Origin: Acinetobacter sp. S54
GTDB lineage: Bacteria; Pseudomonadota; Gammaproteobacteria; Pseudomonadales; Moraxellaceae
Direction: 5' to 3'
Assembly: GCF_016624945.1 (NCBI RefSeq)
Contig: NZ_JACVUI010000003.1
Span: forward strand, 62,001 to 126,000
DNA: 64,000 nt
The notes beneath the pieces are model-generated. The model made no database searches. It saw nothing but the letters and a program-made list of their open reading frames with translations, and had not been told where the DNA came from. Shown in pieces: positions 54,488-63,507 of this stretch (positions are counted from its first letter, which is position 1; every line of letters starts with the position of its first letter). A program made the translations under genes and the position numbers.

Positions 54488-55303
54488 ATGGATATTCAAT
54501 TGAATGGTTCGACTCGTCTCTACTTTGTGGTAGGACACCCGATTGTTCAAGTTAAATCGCCTGAGGGCGTAACTTTGGAGCTAATAAAAAAGGGATTGAA
54601 TGCAATTGTCGCCCCTGCTGATGTTGCTCCTGAACATTTTCCAAACTTTATTCAGCAAAACCTGTATTTGAACAATACCGATGGTTTGATTGTGACGGTA
54701 CCGCATAAAATTTCGGCTTTGTCTTGTTGCCAAAAATTGACCGCTCGCGCTCAGTTTATAGGCGCAGTGAATACCATTCGGCGCTGTGATGAGGGTTGGC
54801 AGGGCGATATGCTGGATGGTAAAGGCATGGTTCAGGCAATTCGTAATAAAAATATTGAATTGAAAAATAAACGCGTAATTTTGGCAGGTGCAGGTGGCGC
54901 GGGCAAGGCGATTGCCTATGAGTTACTTCTGGCTGAAGTCCGTGAATTAGCCATTTTTGAGGTTGATCAAAATCGTCAGCAACAATTGGTCGAACAGCTT
55001 CAGCAGTTACATTTGGGTAAAGTCATTGCGCATGACAATAACCCAAAAGGCTTCGATGTGGCGGTAAATGCAACGCCGATGGGCATGAATGGTGATCCAT
55101 CCGCTGCATTTCAACTTGAGCAATTAACTCCAGGCATGTCGATTGCGGATGTGGTTACCAGTCCAGAAAACACACCGTTTGTGCAGCATGCAACAGCATT
55201 AGGCTGTAATGTGGTCAAAGGTACGGACATGTTTGTACAGGTACGAGACCTGATGGTGACGTATTTATTAAAAGAGGATAAGGAGCAGCAAGATGCAGCG
55301 TAA
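54488..55303 (+). CDS. Shikimate dehydrogenase-like oxidoreductase
   Basis: A 271-residue protein of the shikimate/quinate dehydrogenase fold. The catalytic Lys K74 (VPHKISA), N95 (GAVNT) and D110 (MLDGKG) are present, as is the nucleotide motif GAGGAGKA. The SxS motif that binds the shikimate carboxylate is altered: the aligned residues are V22 and S24 in PIVQVKSPE, so a different or modified substrate is likely. AAGGAG precedes the ATG. Overlaps the TIM-barrel gene by 11 bases. This could be a dehydrogenase of a catabolic hydroaromatic acid rather than AroE itself. Confidence 0.85.
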   Translation: MDIQLNGSTRLYFVVGHPIVQVKSPEGVTLELIKKGLNAIVAPADVAPEHFPNFIQQNLYLNNTDGLIVTVPHKISALSCCQKLTARAQFIGAVNTIRRCDEGWQGDMLDGKGMVQAIRNKNIELKNKRVILAGAGGAGKAIAYELLLAEVRELAIFEVDQNRQQQLVEQLQQLHLGKVIAHDNNPKGFDVAVNATPMGMNGDPSAAFQLEQLTPGMSIADVVTSPENTPFVQHATALGCNVVKGTDMFVQVRDLMVTYLLKEDKEQQDAA

Positions 55304-56120
55304 GTATTCTCTTTCATTTTTGACGGTTGCTGATGTTAGCCCTGTAGAAGCAGTAAAAATTGCAGCTGAATGTGGTTATGCGGCAGTGGGCTTACGCTTG
55401 CTGCCAGCAGCACCCAATGAAGCGGATTACCCTATTCTCATAGATCCAGCTTTGCTCAAAGAAACCAAAGCAGCACTTCAAGATACTGATGTTCAAGTTG
55501 CAGATGTCGAGATTATTCGTATCGAGCCAGAGTTTGAACCAAAAAAATATTTGCAATTTTTGGATGTGGCGCAGCAATTAGGGGCTAAACATATTTTGAT
55601 TGCGGGCAATGATCCTGAACATGGCCGCTTAATTCAAAATTTTGCGCAGTTTTGTGAGTTAAGTAAACAATATGGGTTGAGCTGTGATCTGGAATTTATG
55701 CCATGGACAGACGTAAAAAATTTGCTTCAGGCAGAACAAATTGTGAAAGCTTCAGGACAAGACAACGCAGCGATTTTAATCGATTCACTACATTTCGATC
55801 GTTCAGATTCAACGCTGGAACAAATCAAGGCACTTAATCCTCAATATCTGAACTATGTGCAATTGTGTGATGGTTTTGCGAAATACGATCCGAGTGATAC
55901 AGGTTTGATCAAAATTGCACGTTCAAACCGATTAGTGCCAGGTCAAGGTGAAATTGATCTAATCAGTCTGATTCGTGCCTTGCCTGAGAATATTACCTTA
56001 GCGGCGGAAGTACCCAATTTAATTTTGGCAGAACGACCTGCACTGGAACGGGCGCAAATTAATTTAAATGCAATGAAACAGCTTGTTGCCGAGGCTCAGC
56101 AGAATGCTGTCACGGGGTAA
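55293..56120 (+). CDS. TIM-barrel sugar phosphate isomerase/epimerase-like protein
   Basis: A 275-residue xylose isomerase-like TIM barrel (AP_endonuc_2 group): N-terminal SLSFLTVADVSPVEAVKIAAECGYAAVGLRL, then CDLEFMPWTDV and ILIDSLHFDRSD with metal-binding Glu/Asp/His. The group includes isomerases, epimerases and the catabolic 3-dehydroshikimate dehydratases; the neighbouring shikimate dehydrogenase-like gene makes a dehydratase or isomerase acting on its product a reasonable but unproven role. AAGGAG precedes ATG 55293. Confidence 0.85.
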   Translation: MQRKYSLSFLTVADVSPVEAVKIAAECGYAAVGLRLLPAAPNEADYPILIDPALLKETKAALQDTDVQVADVEIIRIEPEFEPKKYLQFLDVAQQLGAKHILIAGNDPEHGRLIQNFAQFCELSKQYGLSCDLEFMPWTDVKNLLQAEQIVKASGQDNAAILIDSLHFDRSDSTLEQIKALNPQYLNYVQLCDGFAKYDPSDTGLIKIARSNRLVPGQGEIDLISLIRALPENITLAAEVPNLILAERPALERAQINLNAMKQLVAEAQQNAVTG

Positions 56121-56126
56121 ACATTT

Positions 56127-57905
56127 ATGAATGCAACTATCCAATATCCATTTTCGCCCGCAGCGATGCCAATCCGAAAATCGTATGATTGCGATGTATT
56201 GGTAATTGGTTCGGGGGCAGGCGGGCTTTCGAGTGCAGTTACGGCAGCGCACCAAGGGCTTAATGTCATCGTTGCGGAAAAAGCCTCTGTTTTGGGTGGC
56301 ACCACGGCTGTATCAGGAGGCTGGTTATGGATTCCTAATACGCCACATGCACAGCGTGAAGGACAGGGAGAATCGATTGATGTTCCAAAGCAGTATTTAA
56401 AAAATATTCTGGGCGAACAATACGATGAACAAAAAATTCATACTTATTTAACCAAAGCGCCTGAAATGGTGGATTTTTTTGAAACTCACACTGAAGTCAA
56501 ATTCAATATTGGTAGGTCAGTCCCTGATTTTTTTCATGTCAGTGGTTCACGGGTTGGATGGCGTTCGATCGTTGCAGCACCGTATGATGGGCGTCAATTA
56601 GGCAATCAATTGCATTTATTGCGTCCCGCGATTCCTGAAACAACGTTATGGGGCATGGGAATTGCGTCGGGCGCAGACATGAAGCATTTTATCAATACGT
56701 TTTGTGCCGTTTCATCTTTTATCTACGCAACCAAGCGAGTATTGCGTCATTTTGCAGATTTACTGTTAAGAAAACGTTCTACCCAGATTGTGAATGGTAA
56801 TGCATTGGTGGCTCGATTATTAAAATCTTTACTCAATCAGCAAGTTAAAATCTTAACTCATCATGCCATGATCGAATTATTACACAAAAATGGCGAGGTC
56901 ACTGGTGCATTATTCAAAACACCAGCAGGACTGGTCAAGATCAAAGCCAAACATGGCGTGATATTGGCAACTGGAGGATTTCCTCATGATGAAAACCGTA
57001 AAGAGGTTTTATTTCAACATGTTGCAGAAGGCACACCACATCATTCTGCTGCACCAGAAACCAATACAGGGGATGGCTTAAAGGCAGCCGAAGCTTTAGG
57101 GGCTGTTGTTGACCAAAATTTACCTTGGGCAGGTGCATGGGCGCCAGTTTCATTGATGCCACGTCTAGATGGCACTTTGGGGCGTTTTCCGCATCTGGTA
57201 GAGCGTGGAAAACCAGGACTCATTGCTGTACTGGAAAATGGTCGCCGTTTTACCAATGAAGGCGACTCATATCCTGCTTTTGTTAAAGATTTATTTAAAC
57301 ATACTCTAAAAGGTCAGCAAGCTCATTGTTGGCTGATTTGTGATCATAAATTTATTCGGCGTTATGGTTTAGGTGCCGTCAAACCTTTTCCCATTTCAAT
57401 GCAATCCTGGCTTGATAATGGCTATTTGAAATCAGCCAAAACTTTGCAAGATCTGGCGGTTACTTGTGGAATTGATGCATTACAGTTTCAAAAAACTGTT
57501 CAATCCTACAATCAATTTGCTGCAAAAGGTCAAGACCCAGAGTTCCATCGAGGCACGACCCCTTATCAAAAAGCACAGGGTGATGCTGAACATCAACCGA
57601 ACCCCTGTATTGCTCCCCTTGAGCAGGGGCCATTTTATGCAGTGGAAGTTATGCCAGGAAGTCTGGGAACTTTTGCAGGCTTAATTACAGATGAACATGC
57701 CAACGTCTTAAATAAGCAAACAGGTCAACCCATTCGTGGCTTATACGCGGCGGGCAATGATTTGAACAGCCTTATGGGTGGGCAATATCCAAGTGGTGGG
57801 ATTACCCTCGGGCCAGCCATGACCTTTGGCTATATCGCAGCAAATCATATCGCACAACAGGCAAGTGTGAGTAGCCATTCTGCTGCATTGTCTAAGCTGG
57901 TGTAA
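56127..57905 (+). CDS. FAD-dependent oxidoreductase, 3-ketosteroid dehydrogenase-like
   Basis: A 592-residue flavoprotein with VIGSGAGGLSSAVTAAHQGLNVIVAEK and GGTTAVSGGWLWIPNT at the N-terminus, and TGDGLKAAEALGA plus GGQYPSGGITLGPAMTFGYI for the second FAD contact. Length and motifs parallel the protein encoded at 44918, and the closest resemblance within the window is to that one. It probably dehydrogenates a ring carbonyl compound. It begins 6 bases after the TIM-barrel gene. Confidence 0.9.
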   Translation: MNATIQYPFSPAAMPIRKSYDCDVLVIGSGAGGLSSAVTAAHQGLNVIVAEKASVLGGTTAVSGGWLWIPNTPHAQREGQGESIDVPKQYLKNILGEQYDEQKIHTYLTKAPEMVDFFETHTEVKFNIGRSVPDFFHVSGSRVGWRSIVAAPYDGRQLGNQLHLLRPAIPETTLWGMGIASGADMKHFINTFCAVSSFIYATKRVLRHFADLLLRKRSTQIVNGNALVARLLKSLLNQQVKILTHHAMIELLHKNGEVTGALFKTPAGLVKIKAKHGVILATGGFPHDENRKEVLFQHVAEGTPHHSAAPETNTGDGLKAAEALGAVVDQNLPWAGAWAPVSLMPRLDGTLGRFPHLVERGKPGLIAVLENGRRFTNEGDSYPAFVKDLFKHTLKGQQAHCWLICDHKFIRRYGLGAVKPFPISMQSWLDNGYLKSAKTLQDLAVTCGIDALQFQKTVQSYNQFAAKGQDPEFHRGTTPYQKAQGDAEHQPNPCIAPLEQGPFYAVEVMPGSLGTFAGLITDEHANVLNKQTGQPIRGLYAAGNDLNSLMGGQYPSGGITLGPAMTFGYIAANHIAQQASVSSHSAALSKLV

Positions 57906-57917
57906 GGAGAAATTAAC

Positions 57918-59654
57918 ATGGATCAACAAGTTGATTTACTGGTAATTGGTGCGGGAGCGGCAGGTATGTCAGCAGCTCTTTTTGCCAAACTTAATGGACT
58001 AGATGTTCTACTTTGCGAAAAAGCAGCACATGTCGGGGGCACTTCCGCCACCTCTGGCGGTACTATCTGGGCTCCGGGATCACATTTAAGTTTTAAAGCG
58101 GGTGTACCAGATGATATTGAACAGGCACGTATTTTCCTTAAGTCAGTAGTAGGTGAACGTGGTGGAGAGGAATTACGTGAAGCCTTTTTGGCTTCAAGCG
58201 CTGACATGATTCGCGAATTGGATGAAAAAACCACAGTAAAGTTAAATGTCTGTCTGGCACATCCTGACTATATCAAGAATCAACCTGGCGAAGCTTTTGG
58301 TGGTCGTGCGCTTGCACCCGCCGAGTTTGATGGTAGTGTCTTGGGTGCAGATTTTAAATATGTACGTCCTCCGCGTCCTGAGTTTATGGGGCTGGGCGGA
58401 ATGATGGTAAATCGTAATGAATTAAATGCTTTGCTGAATCCTGTACAAAGTTTTCAGAACTTTATGACCACCTTAAAAGTGGTATTGCCGTATTTGTTTT
58501 CACGCTTACGCTTTAATCGTGGTACACGTTTAGTCATGGGCAATGCGCTAGTGGGAAGTCTTTTTCATAATTTGAGGCAACAACACGTTCCAGTCTGGTT
58601 AAATTCTCCATTGCAAGAATTACTCATCGAAAACGGTAAAGTGATTGGTGCAAAAATTCAGACTGAAACAGGTACTCAAGTCATTTATGCACGTAAAGGT
58701 GTTGTTCTGGCAACGGGAGGCGTGGGCTGGAATGAACCACTCAGACAACAATTATTTCCAAAAGGTCTTATTGCTGATTCTTTATCGCCACTTTCCAATA
58801 CGGGCGATGGTTTAATCCAGGCGATACAAAAAGGCGCAAAGCTTGACCCATCGGTAGATAGTAGCGTGTTGTATTTTCCTTGTTCCATTCATACACATGC
58901 GAATGGCTATAAAGCAATCTGGCCGCATATTATTTTAGATCGTTCTAAACCGGGTGTCATTGCGGTCAATGACAATGGCAAACGCTTTGTGAACGAATCT
59001 GACTCCTATCATGACTTTTGTATGGCCCAGATTAAAAGTAATGCGGGCAAAGCAAAAATTCAGTCTTATCTAATTTGTGATCATACTGCGATTGAAAAGT
59101 ATGGCTTAGGTTTCGTTTTACCTGGAGCAAAAAAGCTAGATTATTACCTAAAAGCCAATTATTTATTTGCTGCAAATACACTTGAGCAACTTGCCCAAAA
59201 AACAGGTATTGATGCACAAAGTTTGGTGAACACGGTTCAGCATTTTAATCAAATGGTTGAGCAGGGTGTAGACACTGACTTTGGCAAAGGTACAGGCGCC
59301 ATGAATCGCTTTAATGGTGATCCTGAGGTCAAGCCAAATCCATGTCTGGGGAAAATTGAAACTGGACCTTATTACGCGTTGCCTGTTATCCCAATGGATT
59401 GTGCCAGTAGTGGCGGTTTGGCTGGAGATATTTATGGCCGTGTTTTAGATCAAAACAATCAGGTGATTTCAGGGCTTTTTGCTTGTGGCAATGATTTAGC
59501 TTCTATTTTCAAAGGCACTTATCCAGGGCCAGGCACCACGCTTGGGCCAGGGATGGTCTTTGCATGGCGTATTGCTCAATTCGCTGCCGGCAAACTCACT
59601 GAACAATTCAATCAACAAACGATTCAAGCAACGCAACAACGGAGATCTGCATGA
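57918..59654 (+). CDS. FAD-dependent oxidoreductase (third paralogue)
   Basis: A 578-residue member of the same family: VIGAGAAGMSAALFAKLNGLDVLLCEKAAHVGGTSATSGGTIWAPGS at the N-terminus and GNDLASIFKGTYPGPGTTLGPGMVF near the C-terminus. AAGGAG precedes the ATG. It is more diverged from the other two than they are from each other, so the two consecutive enzymes may act on successive intermediates. The ATGA overlap with the NIPSNAP gene implies coupled translation. Confidence 0.9.
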   Translation: MDQQVDLLVIGAGAAGMSAALFAKLNGLDVLLCEKAAHVGGTSATSGGTIWAPGSHLSFKAGVPDDIEQARIFLKSVVGERGGEELREAFLASSADMIRELDEKTTVKLNVCLAHPDYIKNQPGEAFGGRALAPAEFDGSVLGADFKYVRPPRPEFMGLGGMMVNRNELNALLNPVQSFQNFMTTLKVVLPYLFSRLRFNRGTRLVMGNALVGSLFHNLRQQHVPVWLNSPLQELLIENGKVIGAKIQTETGTQVIYARKGVVLATGGVGWNEPLRQQLFPKGLIADSLSPLSNTGDGLIQAIQKGAKLDPSVDSSVLYFPCSIHTHANGYKAIWPHIILDRSKPGVIAVNDNGKRFVNESDSYHDFCMAQIKSNAGKAKIQSYLICDHTAIEKYGLGFVLPGAKKLDYYLKANYLFAANTLEQLAQKTGIDAQSLVNTVQHFNQMVEQGVDTDFGKGTGAMNRFNGDPEVKPNPCLGKIETGPYYALPVIPMDCASSGGLAGDIYGRVLDQNNQVISGLFACGNDLASIFKGTYPGPGTTLGPGMVFAWRIAQFAAGKLTEQFNQQTIQATQQRRSA

Positions 59655-60268
59655 AACTTTATCAATTAATTAACATCACCATTAAAATGGGAACAACTGG
59701 AGCCGTTGCTCAAGGGATTCAACGTTTTTATCAGGAGCAGGCTGCAAAAGGAAAATTACTTGGTGTTTTTTTCTCGGATATAGGTCAGCTTAATCAAGTT
59801 GTGGTGTTACGCAGTTATGCATCTCAGCAAGAGTTAGATACAGAAAATGCACGTTTGGCGACTCAGGAAAATCTATTTGATGCGGCCGAAAATATTATCA
59901 AATACTCAGTGGAGAACTTTGCGGGTTTTGATTTTTTGCCAGAAGTAGAGTTGGGTGAGTTTGGCCCTGTGTACGAAATTCGTACTTATGAACTCAAGCA
60001 TGGCGGTGTTCCCCATGTCCTTGAAGCATGGAAAAATGCAGTTCCAACTCGTACCCAATATTCAAAATTAACCATTGCTATGTATGCGTTAGACGGTACA
60101 CCTCGCATTGTTAGCATTTGGCCCTATGCCTCATTAAATGAACGTTCAGAAGTACGGGCTAAAGCAGTAGCTGATGGGATCTGGCCTCCAAAAGGTGGTC
60201 CACAATGGTTAACGCATGAAATGCAATCGATGATTGCGTTGCCAACAGCAATTTCACCTTTGAAATAA
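59651..60268 (+). CDS. Two-domain NIPSNAP-family protein
   Basis: A 205-residue protein with two NIPSNAP/dimeric alpha-beta barrel repeats: about residues 1-100 (YQLINITIKMGTTGAVAQGIQRFYQEQAAKGKLLGVFFSDIGQLNQVVVLRSY) and 105-200 (YEIRTYELKHGGVPHVLEAWKNAVPTRTQYSKLTIAMYALDGTPRIVSIWPYASL). The start overlaps the TGA of the FAD gene. Function unknown; it belongs to the same gene association as the protein at 46692, where the copy is half as long. Last gene before a terminator. Confidence 0.88.
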   Translation: MKLYQLINITIKMGTTGAVAQGIQRFYQEQAAKGKLLGVFFSDIGQLNQVVVLRSYASQQELDTENARLATQENLFDAAENIIKYSVENFAGFDFLPEVELGEFGPVYEIRTYELKHGGVPHVLEAWKNAVPTRTQYSKLTIAMYALDGTPRIVSIWPYASLNERSEVRAKAVADGIWPPKGGPQWLTHEMQSMIALPTAISPLK

Positions 60269-60291
60269 ATCCAACAATGTTTTGATCAGTA

Positions 60292-60320
60292 AAGAGCTAG
60301 TCTGTAGGACTGGCTTTTTC
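60292..60320 (+). terminator. Terminator of the 53-60 kb operon
   Basis: AGCTAGTC-TGTAG-GACTGGCT followed by T5; one G-T pair. Confidence 0.85.
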
Positions 60321-60354
60321 TGTCTTTATACCCAGCATAAACAGCATAGAGGAC

Positions 60355-61293
60355 ATGATGAATCAATCTCTACAATTTTCTAAAATCATTTTTGGCGGTA
60401 ATGTATTTGGCTGGACAGTAGACCAGCAGCAATCCTTTAAGTTACTGGATTATGCGCTGGAACATGGTATTAATACCATCGATACAGCAGATATGTATTC
60501 GACTTGGGTTGAAGGGCATCAGGGCGGTGAATCAGAAACTGTAATAGGACAATGGTTACAACAAACACCTTCTAATCGCGATAAAATCACCCTGATTACC
60601 AAAGTCGGTGCACCGCTTACTGAAGAAAAAAAAGGACTGTCTAAAAAATATATTAAACAAGCAGTTGAAGCGTCCCTCAAACGTTTAAATACTGACTATC
60701 TAGATGTGTATCTAAGCCATTATCCTGATGAAAATACACCTATAGAGGAAACCCTATCAGCCTATGCTGATCTCATTGCTGAAGGTAAAGTGTTAAAAAT
60801 TGGTGCGTCTAATTATTCGGGTGAACAATTACAACAGGCATTGTCGGTAAGTACAGCGCAAGGTTTACCCAAATATGAAATCTTTCAGCCAGGTTATAGT
60901 CTGGTTGAACGTGAACAATACGAAACAGAGTATTTAGCGATTTGCGAAGCGAATCAGTTAAACGTAATCACCTATTTTAGTTTGGCGGCAGGTTTTTTAT
61001 CTGGAAAATATCGCCATCTGGAACAGCTTGAACATTCAGCTCGTAAGCGTCAGTTAGAACGCTATTTTAATAACCGTGGTCTGAATATTTTAACTACTAT
61101 GGATCAATTAAAAGAAAAATATCAGGCTGAATTGTCTGAGATTGCTTTAGCTTGGACCATAGCACAGCCGACTATTACTGCGCCCATTGCATCTGCGACT
61201 TCAACGGCACAACTGGATTCTTTTGTAAACGCAATGAAGTTGCAACTGGATTCCGCGGATATCGAATGGCTGACGCAGGTAAGTCAATATTAA
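60355..61293 (+). CDS. Aldo/keto reductase
   Basis: A 312-residue (alpha/beta)8 NADPH-dependent reductase: DTADMYSTW (catalytic Asp and Tyr), LITKVG (Lys) and YLSHYPDENTP (His) give the full catalytic tetrad; the C-terminal EIALAWTIAQPTITAPIASA motif is typical of the YeaE/potassium channel-like AKR groups. It follows the main operon after a terminator, so may be transcribed by readthrough or its own promoter. Acts on small carbonyl compounds; substrate unknown. Confidence 0.88.
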   Translation: MMNQSLQFSKIIFGGNVFGWTVDQQQSFKLLDYALEHGINTIDTADMYSTWVEGHQGGESETVIGQWLQQTPSNRDKITLITKVGAPLTEEKKGLSKKYIKQAVEASLKRLNTDYLDVYLSHYPDENTPIEETLSAYADLIAEGKVLKIGASNYSGEQLQQALSVSTAQGLPKYEIFQPGYSLVEREQYETEYLAICEANQLNVITYFSLAAGFLSGKYRHLEQLEHSARKRQLERYFNNRGLNILTTMDQLKEKYQAELSEIALAWTIAQPTITAPIASATSTAQLDSFVNAMKLQLDSADIEWLTQVSQY

Positions 61294-61338
61294 AAAGGCT
61301 CTTTCAATGCTATAGAAAGGGAAAAGTAAAAAATAAAT

Positions 61339-61369
61339 AAAAAGGTCAAACCATATGTTTGACCTTTTT
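61339..61369. terminator. Bidirectional terminator
   Basis: AAAAAGGTCAAAC-CATAT-GTTTGACCTTTTT; between convergent AKR and Gfo/Idh genes. Confidence 0.95.
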
Positions 61370-61374
61370 ATAAA

Positions 61375-62439
61375 TTAGGCAGATTTGGCCACTAAGTTTA
61401 AAGGCTTTAGATGAATAGTGCGCTGTTCCTTGGCGGCTTGTTCAATACATTCTAAAAGCTGAATATTTTTAATGGCATCTTGCGGTGAAGAAATAGGCTG
61501 AGCGGTACCATCAATCACTTCAAGAAAATGTGAAAGTTGCGAGATATAGACATCCTCTTCTTTATTTGGTTCAATTTTGTTTTTGATTAAAGTTGTCGCC
61601 CAACTTTTTGGCGTTTCTTGTGGATAGTTCCAGTATTCCAGATTGGGTACACTGAGTGCTCCTTGCGTACCACTGATAAAATAGCAGTTCTGATCGGGCG
61701 ACGTGGCAAAGCTGGTTTTATTTTCTTCAGAATTCTGATCCCAACCCCACGGCGAGACCGCAGCGTCAGAAGCCATGAGTGAACCTAAAGCGCCATTTTT
61801 AAAACGCACTAAAATCGAAATAGTATCTTCTACGTCGAGCTGACGATTTTGATACGATGTCATGGCTTGAACAGATTCAATTTCACCATTCAAATAACGC
61901 ATCAGATCTAGATCATGCACCAAATTTATGGCTAATACACCAGCACCTACTTTACGATGCCATTCAATATCAAAATATGTATCTGGTTTATATACCGACC
62001 ATAAAGCATTAAATGTATTTATTTGACCCAGTGTGCCTTTTTGAATAAGTTCGTATGCCTGCTGAATAATTTTATTATGGCGACGATGATGTCCAACCAA
62101 AATCGGAACCTGATAATGCTGTTGTTGCTCAATCAAATACAAGGCCTCTTCAGTGTTTAAAGCCAGTGGCTTTTCTAGCAGGCTGCTAACTCCTGCCTGC
62201 ATACATTGAATAGCGGTACTGACATGAAAACGATTTGGATTGGCAATGACTACTCCATCGGGTTGTACTTGAGTTAAAAGCGCATCGAGATCTTTAAAAT
62301 TTGGTATTTGATAGGCTTGAGCTAGCGCATCTGAAAATGGATCACATATCGCAACTAACTCGGTTTTAGGATGTTTTTGAATGGTTTGAGCATGTTTCTT
62401 ACCCATAACCCCCGCGCCAATAATCGCAATTTTTTTCAT
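61375..62439 (-). CDS. Gfo/Idh/MocA-family oxidoreductase
   Basis: A 354-residue NAD(P)-dependent enzyme: Rossmann motif IGAGVMGKKHAQTI at the N-terminus, EKPLAL at ~94-99, and catalytic His in AINLVHDLDLMRYL. Typical substrates are sugars, polyols, inositols and their keto forms. It directly follows the TIM-barrel gene (stop TAA abuts ATG), so both are co-translated. Such pairs are common in inositol, levoglucosan and other cyclic-polyol pathways. Confidence 0.9.
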   Translation of the reverse strand: MKKIAIIGAGVMGKKHAQTIQKHPKTELVAICDPFSDALAQAYQIPNFKDLDALLTQVQPDGVVIANPNRFHVSTAIQCMQAGVSSLLEKPLALNTEEALYLIEQQQHYQVPILVGHHRRHNKIIQQAYELIQKGTLGQINTFNALWSVYKPDTYFDIEWHRKVGAGVLAINLVHDLDLMRYLNGEIESVQAMTSYQNRQLDVEDTISILVRFKNGALGSLMASDAAVSPWGWDQNSEENKTSFATSPDQNCYFISGTQGALSVPNLEYWNYPQETPKSWATTLIKNKIEPNKEEDVYISQLSHFLEVIDGTAQPISSPQDAIKNIQLLECIEQAAKEQRTIHLKPLNLVAKSA

Positions 62440-63327
62440 TTATGCAGCTCCTTGCTGTTGCTGTAGAGATGTCCGTAATTGTTTTAAATAGTGAATACTG
62501 TCTTGAATTGCCTGATGTTCGGCGCCTTTTTGCATGTAGTCAGGATGCAAATAATCAATTTCCAGTGCCAACAAACCCTGATAATGATGTTCAGCTAACC
62601 ATTTTAATGTTTTTTCCAGAGGAATCAGCCCCTTTCCAGCAGGTACACTTGGCCAAAATGCAAAGGTTTTTGGATCACCCTCATAGGCCGTAATATCCTT
62701 AATATGCGTGGCTCTGGCAAAAGGAAGCATCTTTTCAATGGCCTGCCACGGGTCTTCCAACATGCGCAGATTATTGGCAGTATCCAAACAAATGCCGAGA
62801 TAAGGGGAGTCAATAGTTTGAATCAAATCAACAATTTCATCGGCATAAAAGTCGACATGATTTTCTAGTGCTAAAACCAGATGATATTGTTCAGCATAGG
62901 CAACGGCTTCTTTGAGCAAAGGCACTAAGGCATTTTTATGGTTTTGCCAATCCGTCTTTGGACGCGTAGTTCGTCCCCCAGCACAGATGCGCATAACTTT
63001 GGCGTCAAGCAAGTGTGCAATTTCGATGTGTTTATACATATCTTGCAGCATTTCAGGTTTCTGGCCCGAATATAAACCTGACGGATGCCCCCAAGCCCAG
63101 ACTAATTCAAGTTGATATTGATCTAACAGCTGTTTCAACTGTTGAATGTCCTGTGGAGAGGGTTGATCGAACATAAAGCTTTCGATGGAAATTCCTTCAA
63201 TTCCAAAATCTATACATGTTTGCACACAGTCTAAGAGGTTTATGTTTTGTGAGGGTGATTGTTCGAGATTGGGATAAACCTCCCCAAAATAACGATGAAA
63301 GCAATAACTATCTATGGCAATTTTCAT
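62440..63327 (-). CDS. TIM-barrel sugar phosphate isomerase/epimerase
   Basis: A 295-residue xylose isomerase-like TIM barrel with metal-binding residues visible in LALENHVDFYADE, LGICLDTANNLRM and TLALEIDYLHPDYMQ. First gene of a two-gene leftward operon with the Gfo/Idh enzyme; the palindrome TGGAACAGCGTTCCA lies 95 bases upstream. The pair resembles the dehydrogenase plus isomerase modules of keto-sugar or inositol catabolism. Role in the main pathway is inferred. Confidence 0.87.
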   Translation of the reverse strand: MKIAIDSYCFHRYFGEVYPNLEQSPSQNINLLDCVQTCIDFGIEGISIESFMFDQPSPQDIQQLKQLLDQYQLELVWAWGHPSGLYSGQKPEMLQDMYKHIEIAHLLDAKVMRICAGGRTTRPKTDWQNHKNALVPLLKEAVAYAEQYHLVLALENHVDFYADEIVDLIQTIDSPYLGICLDTANNLRMLEDPWQAIEKMLPFARATHIKDITAYEGDPKTFAFWPSVPAGKGLIPLEKTLKWLAEHHYQGLLALEIDYLHPDYMQKGAEHQAIQDSIHYLKQLRTSLQQQQGAA

Positions 63328-63421
63328 ATCGATGTGAGCTGATGTCCGTTTTATATTTTATTGATGAAATGTTGTTCATCATGTCCCTGTATGCTCGATA
63401 CTAACAAAGATAATTAAATAT

Positions 63422-63436
63422 TGGAACAGCGTTCCA
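63422..63436. promoter_or_regulatory. IclR-type operator 2
   Basis: TGGAACAGCGTTCCA differs from the core at 52873-52895 by one base, located in the central trinucleotide (T to C). The arms TGGAAC/GTTCCA are identical. It is placed just upstream of the TIM-barrel gene at 63327. Confidence 0.85.
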
Positions 63437-63458
63437 TAAATTTTTATAAGATTAATGC

Positions 63459-63483
63459 AAAAAAAAACGACTCAAAAAGTCGC
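63459..63483 (-). terminator. queH terminator (minus strand)
   Basis: On the minus strand CGACT-TTTTG-AGTCG is followed by nine T; it closes the leftward queH gene and lies before operator 2. Confidence 0.9.
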
Positions 63484-63507
63484 TATTTATTTAAAAAATT
63501 AACTGCT

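Noticed and set aside
44918..59654. Recent tandem duplication of FAD dehydrogenase genes
   Set aside because: The three proteins differ throughout in sequence and in length (594, 592, 578), so the duplication is old.
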